The notes beneath the pieces are model-generated. The model was not told the origin of the DNA and did no database searches. It was given only the letters and a program-made list of their open reading frames with translations. From the NCBI GenBank assembly GCA_964409165.1, contig CAYPCH010000123.1, positions 1 to 11,116 on the forward strand: DNA of 11,116 nucleotides, given 5' to 3'. Made by a program: the position numbers and the translations under genes. Position 1 is the first letter of the stretch. Each line of letters starts with the position of its first letter. Source of the stretch: CAYPCH01 sp964409165 (GTDB lineage Bacteria > Bacillota > Clostridia > Acetivibrionales > Acetivibrionaceae). This document shows positions 6,124 to 11,116 of this stretch, piece after piece.

Positions 6124-7896
6124 CTACTTTTTCTTTTTATCATCTTCAGCCCACTTTTTTGATATGTCCGGCTGTTTTTTTAGCTTTGTTGTATTAAGAT
6201 AATCCGGTCTTTCTTCCTGCATCCAAATAGGTGACCTCAAAAGCTGGTCTTCAAATGCTCTTTTAGTCTTTGGACCAAAGGGCGCCATAAATGGTACTCC
6301 AAAGGATTTTGATGTAGCAAGCCACATCCCATGTACAAAAAGACCAAAGGTAATTCCCAAAAATCCTGCCATTGCAGCAAGGAAAATGTATCCAAATCTT
6401 AACACTCTGAATCCGAAAGCCATAGAGAAGCTTGGTATTGCAAATGAGCCTATGCCTGTAACAGCAACTATAATAATAAGTATAGGGCTAACAATATTTG
6501 CTGCAACAGCCGCCTGTCCAAGTATTAAAGCCCCTATAATACCCAGCGTAGGTCCTATAGGTCCAGGAATCCTTATACCGGCTTCACGAATAAGTTCAAA
6601 AGAAAATTCCATAATCAGTATCTCAATAACCGAAGGGAAAGGTACTTTTTCTCGCGATGCTTCAATAGCAAGCAAAAGGTCGGTGGGTATCATTTCATGG
6701 TGAAAATTTGTTATTGCTATATAGAGGCTTGGAAGTAGCAATGACAAAAAAACAGCGACTATCCTGACTATCCTTAAAAGGTTTGCATAAGGGAATCTTA
6801 CATATGAATCTTCAGGAGAATGCAGTAAATCATAGTTAGTAGTAGGCATCACCAATACAAATGGACTTCCGTTCATTACAACGGCAACTCTCCCTTCTGT
6901 AAGCATGGATGCAACTCTATCAGGTCTCTCGGTTGCAACAATTTGCGGAACAGGCATAAATGTATGATCTTCCAAAAATTGCTCAAGCTCTCCCGAGTCA
7001 ATAATATAGTCTAACTTTATACCTTTAAGCCTTCTTCTCACCTCATTGACCAGTGATTCATTGGCAATGTCTTTTATATACATAAGAGAGCAGGGAGTAT
7101 TGCTTCTGATACCAACTTCAACAGTTTCAGCTATAAGATTCTCATCCTTTATAAGCTTTCTTACAAGTGCGGTGTTTACTCTTAGAAGTTCTGTAAAACC
7201 TTCCTGAGGTCCTCTTAAAACAAGCTCGTTATTTGGTCTCTCCACACCTCTGTGTTCCCAACCCTTTACATCACATGTGAAGGCTGTATCAATACCGTCT
7301 ATAAAAACACCACAGCTTCCGAAATTTATCTCATTTATGACTTCACCGAACTTCTTCCTTAGTTGTATTTGGTTGTGCGGCAATAGCTTATTCTTTATAT
7401 ATAGTTCAAGATTTTTTTTATCACCTTTAATCTCAAGACTCGATAATATCATCAATGGTTGTAATATATTATGGTTGATCACATTTCTGTCAGTCATACC
7501 GTCAAAAAATATAATAAACGCAGAAATTGTTTCATCTTTTGCTGCTATTTCAAATTCCCTCAAAACTATATCACCATTATCCGGTATGGTATATCTCTTC
7601 TTCAAATACTCCATATTGACTTGCAGTTTTTTATGTATCTCTTCTTTTTCAAAACTTTCATCGGTGTTTTCATAGGCGTTTTCATCCTTCTCTTCATTTT
7701 CATTTTCGGTGGATGAATTAAACATTTTTATTAATGTCCTTCTTTTTTTTCGCCCGCTCTTTTCGGTCTTTTGTCCATTTTCAGCGTCAGTGTTTTCTAT
7801 CTTTTCGTTTTTATCCTCTTTTAATATAAACTTCTCTGTCTTTTCTGGCTCCTTGAATGTAATTATATTTTTCATAACTTTCTTTATATCAGACAA
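6124..7896 (-). CDS. gerAA: Spore germination protein GerA family (A-subunit)
   Basis: A-subunit of the germinant receptor, thought to oligomerise into an ion-conducting channel in the inner spore membrane. The protein is about 590 residues. A highly charged, low-complexity leader (about 15-90) precedes the soluble GerA N-terminal domain (about 95-350), which carries GIRSNTPCSLMYIKDIAN, PQIVATERPDRVASMLTEGRV and NGSPFVLVMPTT. About five membrane segments follow from 375 to 530, with the family signature IEILIMEFSFELIREAGIRI, then PGPIGPTLGIIGALILGQAA, and a charged cytoplasmic tail ending in Lys residues. Bacillus GerAA is about 100 residues shorter, mostly because of the charged leader. The start is a TTG with AAGGAG 8 bases upstream. 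An in-frame GTG at 7905 overlaps that site, and ATG 7875 has only a weak site, so 7875 remains an alternative. It is the first gene of the operon. Confidence 0.95.
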   Translation of the reverse strand: MSDIKKVMKNIITFKEPEKTEKFILKEDKNEKIENTDAENGQKTEKSGRKKRRTLIKMFNSSTENENEEKDENAYENTDESFEKEEIHKKLQVNMEYLKKRYTIPDNGDIVLREFEIAAKDETISAFIIFFDGMTDRNVINHNILQPLMILSSLEIKGDKKNLELYIKNKLLPHNQIQLRKKFGEVINEINFGSCGVFIDGIDTAFTCDVKGWEHRGVERPNNELVLRGPQEGFTELLRVNTALVRKLIKDENLIAETVEVGIRSNTPCSLMYIKDIANESLVNEVRRRLKGIKLDYIIDSGELEQFLEDHTFMPVPQIVATERPDRVASMLTEGRVAVVMNGSPFVLVMPTTNYDLLHSPEDSYVRFPYANLLRIVRIVAVFLSLLLPSLYIAITNFHHEMIPTDLLLAIEASREKVPFPSVIEILIMEFSFELIREAGIRIPGPIGPTLGIIGALILGQAAVAANIVSPILIIIVAVTGIGSFAIPSFSMAFGFRVLRFGYIFLAAMAGFLGITFGLFVHGMWLATSKSFGVPFMAPFGPKTKRAFEDQLLRSPIWMQEERPDYLNTTKLKKQPDISKKWAEDDKKKK

Positions 7897-7904
7897 GCAT
7901 TTCA

Positions 7905-7910
7905 CTCCTT
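7905..7910 (-). promoter_or_regulatory. Ribosome binding site of gerAA
   Basis: AAGGAG on the minus strand, 8 bases before TTG 7896. The upstream in-frame GTG (7905) shares its first base with this site and therefore cannot use it. Confidence 0.6.
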
Positions 7911-7964
7911 CATATATGTAAATATATTAACAGGTATTCCGCTTACAATTTGGAGATCTAAACA

Positions 7965-7994
7965 TATTATGGCTTATTTGTTTTTCAAATATAC
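7965..7994 (-). promoter_or_regulatory. Sigma-G-type forespore promoter of the ger operon
   Basis: On the minus strand GTATA (7994-7990) and CATAATA (7971-7965) are separated by 18 bases. These fit the sigma-G patterns known from Bacillus (gHATR and CATnHTA), the forespore factor that drives ger operons there. The start would be near 7958, leaving a leader of about 60 bases. The -35 element begins only a few bases after the hfl terminator T-run. Confidence 0.65.
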
Positions 7995-7997
7995 TAC

Positions 7998-8040
7998 AAA
8001 AAACTCCATCTTTTTTTTTACTTTCAAAAAAAGATGGAGT
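7998..8040 (-). terminator. Strong intrinsic terminator after hflC
   Basis: Perfect 15-bp stem: ACTCCATCTTTTTTT (8003-8017) and AAAAAAAGATGGAGT (8026-8040) around an 8-base loop. On the minus strand the stem is followed by a run of six Ts (8003-7998, the first shared with the stem). On the plus strand there is no T-run, so it acts for the minus strand. It lies about 105 bases beyond the hflC stop; the stretch between (8041-8144) holds no recognisable gene. Confidence 0.85.
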
Positions 8041-8144
8041 AGTATAAGATTTACACATTAACCTAACCTTCCCACATTATTTGTGAGCAACCAGAGCCTC
8101 AAAATACTATAAGTGGTAAAGTTGAGATATTAATATAAAGTGTT

Positions 8145-9011
8145 TTATTCTCCTGTAACTATAAGATACTTAGTAAGAGGTGAGTCTATGGGTAAAACCA
8201 AAGTTTTGTCACCCTTTAATGATTTTTTCATTGCTTCAAGAGTCATTATAAACTCATAAAACTCCTTTTTATCTCCCGAATAGGCATCAGACAATATTCT
8301 TATATATTCAGCCTCTCCCTCTCCTATAAGCTCTTGTCCTCTTGCTTCCGCCTCAGAGATAAGGATATTCTTCTGCTTATCCACTTCATTTCTAATCTTT
8401 GTTGCTTCTCTTTCTCCTTCTGCCTTATACTGCCCTGCTATTTTCTCCCTTTCTGAAATCATTCTTCTATATACCGATTCCTCATTTTCAGGTGGAAGGT
8501 CAAGCTTTTTAATCTGAACATCAAAAACAGTAATACCATAGTTTTCAAGCTGACGTGCAACTTCTTTTGTTATAGCATCATTCAATTCCCCTCTGCCAGA
8601 AAGCTTCTCATCAATAATATTATTCTGTTCAAAGGTACCCATTATATTCTTAACAGCATTATATACTGCAGCGTCGAGTCTCTTCTCCGCTTCGGTGGTA
8701 TAACCTACCGATTTGATAAACTGCAACGGGTCATTTATTTGCCAAATAACATAGTTGTCGATTATCATTGACTTTTTATCTTTTGTCAATACACTTGAAG
8801 CAGTCAGATCGTAAACTATTTTCTTCTTGGGCAACACAAACTTGCTGTCCATAAACGGCACTTTAAAATTAAGTCCAGCAGAACTCTTTGTGTCTATTAT
8901 CTTTCCGAACCTTCTTATGCTTACATACTCACCTTCCCTTACAATATACATGCTTGTTGAAACGAGAATAATAGCCAGTATAGCCACAATTCCTATTAAT
9001 ATCTTTTTCAT
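8145..9011 (-). CDS. hflC: HflC-like SPFH/prohibitin membrane protein
   Basis: Partner of HflK. In E. coli the HflK-HflC complex forms a cage around the membrane protease FtsH and modulates it. This 288-residue protein has one N-terminal membrane helix (about 4-22), then an SPFH/band-7 domain opening with VREGEYVSIRRFGKI. A long charged coiled coil follows (about 185-235, EREATKIRNEVDKQKN and EARGQELIGEGEAEYIRI). The HflC-type end is DKKEFYEFIMTLEAMKKSL followed by VLPIDSPL. ATG 9011 is chosen because the GTG at 9023 lies on top of the AGGAGG. It begins one base after the hflK stop (TGAAATG), so the two are translationally coupled. No ftsH is visible in the window. Assignment to HflC rather than a general stomatin rests on the paired gene and the C-terminal block. 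Confidence 0.92.
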   Translation of the reverse strand: MKKILIGIVAILAIILVSTSMYIVREGEYVSIRRFGKIIDTKSSAGLNFKVPFMDSKFVLPKKKIVYDLTASSVLTKDKKSMIIDNYVIWQINDPLQFIKSVGYTTEAEKRLDAAVYNAVKNIMGTFEQNNIIDEKLSGRGELNDAITKEVARQLENYGITVFDVQIKKLDLPPENEESVYRRMISEREKIAGQYKAEGEREATKIRNEVDKQKNILISEAEARGQELIGEGEAEYIRILSDAYSGDKKEFYEFIMTLEAMKKSLKGDKTLVLPIDSPLTKYLIVTGE

Positions 9012-9012
9012 T

Positions 9013-9990
9013 TCAGTTCCCACCTCCTGAATTGAATGGCTTTAAAGGAACAAGCTTCTGCGTATTTCCGGCTCTATCTTCAATGTAGACCGTTATCCCC
9101 GGAAGTATCTCTTCCATAGCCTCAAGGTACATCCTTGTCTTCGTAATATCCTTGTAGTTCTTATACTCCTCATACACATTCTGAAATTTTGTTACCTCTC
9201 CTTTTGCTTCATTTATCCTTCTTTCCTTTTGAGACTCCGCATTACGGACTATTCCGTCTGCCTGTGCCTCTGCCTTTGGAATTTCGGAATTTTTGTATGT
9301 GTTTGCCTCATTTATTGAAGTTTCCATACTCTGCTTTGCATTTTCAACATTTTTAAATGCTTCCTTGACCTCCTCGGTGGGTGCTTCCGAATCCTGAATT
9401 TTTACTTCCAAAACCTGAATACCTATATCGTATACCTCAAGATTATTTATAATTCTCTCCTTTATGCTGTTTTGAAGCTCTATTTTCCCGCTGGTTAAAA
9501 CATCGTCAATCTGAGTTGTTCCAACCTCAGAACGTGCTGCACTCATGCTTGTATTCTTCAGTATCTTTACCGGATCTTCCGATGCAAAAAGATACTTTTC
9601 AGGGTCAGATATTTTCCACTCAATAAAGAAATCAATTTTAACAATATTAAAATCCCCTGTTATCATTTTTGACTCATCATCCACAGATTCATATTGTCCC
9701 TTTCCAGACTCCCTGTAACCTAACTCTAGCTTCTGGGTCATTTGCATGGGCACCTTGATAACCGACTGTATTGGGTCAGGGAATTTAAAATGCATACCTG
9801 CATCCTCCACTCCTGTAACCTTGCCAAAAGTAAGTATTACAGCTTTCTGTTGGTCGTTGACAGTGTACCATGAATTAAAGAATACGATAGCTATAATTAT
9901 TAAAACAATCGCCGCAACAACCATTTTGAAGGGAAACTTTACTATATCTTTCGGATTATTGCCTTTAAACTTTGCGTTTATTACATCCAT
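9013..9990 (-). CDS. hflK: HflK-like SPFH/prohibitin membrane protein
   Basis: First gene of the hflKC pair. The 325-residue protein has a short cytoplasmic start, one membrane helix (about 22-43), then the SPFH domain beginning YTVNDQQKAVILTFGKV, with AGMHFKFPDPIQ and the HflK-typical MITGDFNIVKIDFFIEWKI. DIGIQVLEVKIQDSEAP leads into a coiled coil (about 205-280). The end, YLEAMEEILPGITVYIEDR, is characteristic of HflK. It lacks the Gly/Pro-rich N-terminal leader of E. coli HflK (419 residues), as is common in Gram-positive members. The ATG at 9990 has an unusual AGGGGGG ribosome site about 10 bases upstream. Its last codons (SGGGN) contain the ribosome site of hflC. Confidence 0.93.
   Translation of the reverse strand: MDVINAKFKGNNPKDIVKFPFKMVVAAIVLIIIAIVFFNSWYTVNDQQKAVILTFGKVTGVEDAGMHFKFPDPIQSVIKVPMQMTQKLELGYRESGKGQYESVDDESKMITGDFNIVKIDFFIEWKISDPEKYLFASEDPVKILKNTSMSAARSEVGTTQIDDVLTSGKIELQNSIKERIINNLEVYDIGIQVLEVKIQDSEAPTEEVKEAFKNVENAKQSMETSINEANTYKNSEIPKAEAQADGIVRNAESQKERRINEAKGEVTKFQNVYEEYKNYKDITKTRMYLEAMEEILPGITVYIEDRAGNTQKLVPLKPFNSGGGN
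9023..9028 (-). promoter_or_regulatory. Ribosome binding site of hflC inside hflK
   Basis: AGGAGG on the minus strand, read in hflK as Ser-Gly-Gly codons, 11 bases before ATG 9011. The in-frame GTG at 9023 starts with the last G of this site and is therefore rejected as a start. Confidence 0.75.
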
Positions 9991-10026
9991 TTAACACTAA
10001 CCCCCCTGTTCATTTGATTTATAGAT

Positions 10027-10046
10027 TAGTATAACATACTATTATA
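10027..10046 (-). promoter_or_regulatory. Candidate hflKC promoter region with operator-like dyad
   Basis: Two possible -10 boxes occur on the minus strand: TATAAT (10046-10041) and TATACT (10033-10028). Neither has a good -35 at 17 bases (TTGATT is only 13 bases from the second). A perfect dyad TAGTAT-AAC-ATACTA spans 10027-10041 and covers the second box. This is the only promoter-like sequence between the upstream terminator and hflK. Promoter and operator are both tentative. Confidence 0.35.
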
Positions 10047-10079
10047 AATCAAGAAAATGAATATACTTTAAAAAAACAC

Positions 10080-10123
10080 AAAAAAAATAGGCTGTCCGCT
10101 ATTACGACGCCAACCTATTTTTT
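10080..10123 (-). terminator. Intrinsic terminator of the 3D-domain gene
   Basis: On the minus strand AAAAAATAGGTTG (10123-10111) pairs with CAGCCTATTTTTT (with one G-U), enclosing a loop of about 16 bases. It is followed by eight Ts (10087-10080, partly in the stem) and further T-rich sequence. It begins about 20 bases after the stop codon of the upstream gene. Confidence 0.75.
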
Positions 10124-10143
10124 ATAAATTTAAATTCCAACCT

Positions 10144-10956
10144 TTAAATTGTTATTTCTTCAACTTTTCCATTTCCCATTTTTACTAAAAATACATCCCA
10201 ATAACCCGTTCCAAGCTTTTTTGCAAACTCTCTGTCAAATACCGCAAAGTCAAATCGGTACTTTCCCTTTATCGCATTACCTGTGTCCATTGCTATAGCA
10301 TAACCTAAACCTTTTATATAAAATATCGTACCAAATGGCCAGTAATTATTGTCAATTGCAACAGATACCCCGGGTATTATAGGCGTGCCAGATCTTGTTA
10401 TACCTTTATCATTTCCGCACTCAACCTTGCTCGGTGTATATGCCGTACCAAAGAATTTCCCTACATACTCTCCTTTTTCATTTTTATCTCCTATACAGAT
10501 TTCATCAAATTCCGTATAGTTCTGTGGTTTTATACCTACAGAAGCTGCTTTTTTCAAAGAGTTTTGAAGTTCTATATTATCTTCTGTCAGAATCTCATTT
10601 TTTCTTTTTAACTCAATATTTTGAGCTTCAAGCTCTTTTAGTCTCGAAATAGCTTCTTCGTTCTGGATTATAATTCCACTGTAATTTTCCTTTAAAATCA
10701 AATAATCATTTGTCAATTCTTCATTGAGCACCGATAAATTACTATTATTTTCTGTCATTGTCTTAACTCTCAAAAAAGCATCTTTATATTTTCCTTTTGT
10801 ATTATTGTACCAATTGAATATAATTATGTTGTTTACAGCCAACGTCAATGCAACTACAAATAAAAAGTAAAATATTTTACTATATATTTTTCCTGATTTC
10901 TTTTTTTCTGTACATTTCTGAGGCTCGCTTAATGATAGTGCCTCATTGCTTGACAT
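10144..10956 (-). CDS. Membrane-anchored coiled-coil protein with C-terminal 3D domain
   Basis: Probable cell-wall-acting protein of 270 residues. After a charged cytoplasmic start it has one membrane helix (about 28-50). A coiled coil of heptad-like Leu/Ile and Glu/Lys follows (about 65-137, such as EAISRLKELEAQNIELKR), then a C-terminal 3D domain (about 168-245). The 3D domain is a double-psi barrel related to MltA and RpfB/YabE enzymes, named for three aspartates. Here they are visible as VAID (202), AMDTG (224) and RFDFAV (236), with GTAYTPS and CGNDKGITRSGTP before them. All three are present, so the domain may be active on peptidoglycan, but the substrate is unknown. ATG 10956 follows GGGAGG by 8 bases, whereas the longer TTG at 10974 has no such site. 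It stands alone, ended by its own terminator. Confidence 0.88.
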   Translation of the reverse strand: MSSNEALSLSEPQKCTEKKKSGKIYSKIFYFLFVVALTLAVNNIIIFNWYNNTKGKYKDAFLRVKTMTENNSNLSVLNEELTNDYLILKENYSGIIIQNEEAISRLKELEAQNIELKRKNEILTEDNIELQNSLKKAASVGIKPQNYTEFDEICIGDKNEKGEYVGKFFGTAYTPSKVECGNDKGITRSGTPIIPGVSVAIDNNYWPFGTIFYIKGLGYAIAMDTGNAIKGKYRFDFAVFDREFAKKLGTGYWDVFLVKMGNGKVEEITI

Positions 10957-10981
10957 ATATTTATCCTCCCTCAATAATCTT

Positions 10982-11010
10982 AATATTTCTCCTTAAAAAT
11001 CATGTTTCAA
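10982..11010 (-). promoter_or_regulatory. Possible promoter of the 3D-domain gene
   Basis: On the minus strand TTGAAA (11010-11005) and AATATT (10987-10982) are 17 bases apart. They match sigma-A at five and four of six bases. The region is very AT-rich, so a chance match is quite possible. The remaining upstream bases to the window edge show no gene or RNA I recognise. Confidence 0.3.
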
Positions 11011-11116
11011 TATAAATTATCATCTTTATTTTAAATTTTATACATTAAATTTTTTTCTTTGAGTTTCCCCATTTTTTTAATATAGTGCTAAATAGTCCGG
11101 CTTGGCTGTGGACATG

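Noticed and set aside
8069..8085. CACATTATTTGTG mini-hairpin downstream of hflC
   Set aside because: Only a 4-bp stem, no T-run; the strong terminator at 8003-8040 explains the end of the transcript.
9012..9023. GTG start for hflC giving 292 residues
   Set aside because: The GTG overlaps the AGGAGG itself; ATG 9011 is the properly spaced start.
339..10652. Plus-strand open frames of 60-150 codons spread over the window
   Set aside because: Each lies opposite a clear minus-strand gene or runs just past its end, encodes no recognisable domain, and lacks a convincing ribosome site. They are antisense shadows.
11093..11113. GTCC/GGAC arms near the right edge as the start of a structured RNA or terminator
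   Set aside because: Only four base pairs and cut by the window edge; no recognised RNA family motif and no T-run.

Overview
The window is AT-rich and every convincing gene lies on the minus strand, so transcription runs from high to low coordinates. It comes from an endospore-forming Clostridia-type Firmicute. Evidence for this is a complete GerA-type spore germinant-receptor operon, a matching sigma-G-like promoter, strong AGGAGG ribosome sites, and a class A RNase P RNA (Bacillus has class B). A cellulolytic Acetivibrio/Ruminiclostridium-like host would fit, but that is a guess and no single feature proves it.

Layout in transcription order. (1) 10144-10956: a membrane-anchored coiled-coil protein ending in a 3D (three-aspartate) domain, closed by a terminator. 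(2) 9990-8145: hflK-hflC, two SPFH/prohibitin-family membrane proteins one base apart, closed by a very strong hairpin terminator at about 8003-8040. (3) 7896-2562: a five-gene germinant-receptor operon, gerAA - gerAB - gerAC - small two-helix membrane ORF - second gerAB. A sigma-G-type promoter at 7965-7994 begins directly after the hfl terminator. A hairpin near 2484-2508 probably ends the operon. (4) 2380-245: an orphan MASE3-PAS sensor histidine kinase with its own sigma-A-like promoter. (5) 135 to beyond base 1: the 5' part of rnpB, with a perfect TTGACA-17-TATAAT promoter, cut by the window edge.

How they work together: the ger genes should be expressed in the forespore and build an inner-membrane receptor. 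In it GerAA is the channel-like subunit, GerAB the ligand-binding APC-fold subunit, GerAC the lipoprotein, and the small ORF a candidate D-subunit. The second GerAB aligns without gaps to the first except for one clean in-frame loss of 81 residues, predicted to remove two adjacent membrane helices while keeping downstream topology. This is the most unusual thing in the window. The kinase, hflKC, the 3D protein and rnpB are ordinary housekeeping or cell-envelope neighbours with no proven link to germination. Several starts were moved from the longest reading frame to an internal codon with a properly spaced ribosome site. I see no mobile element, CRISPR array, tRNA, or sign of recent transfer.
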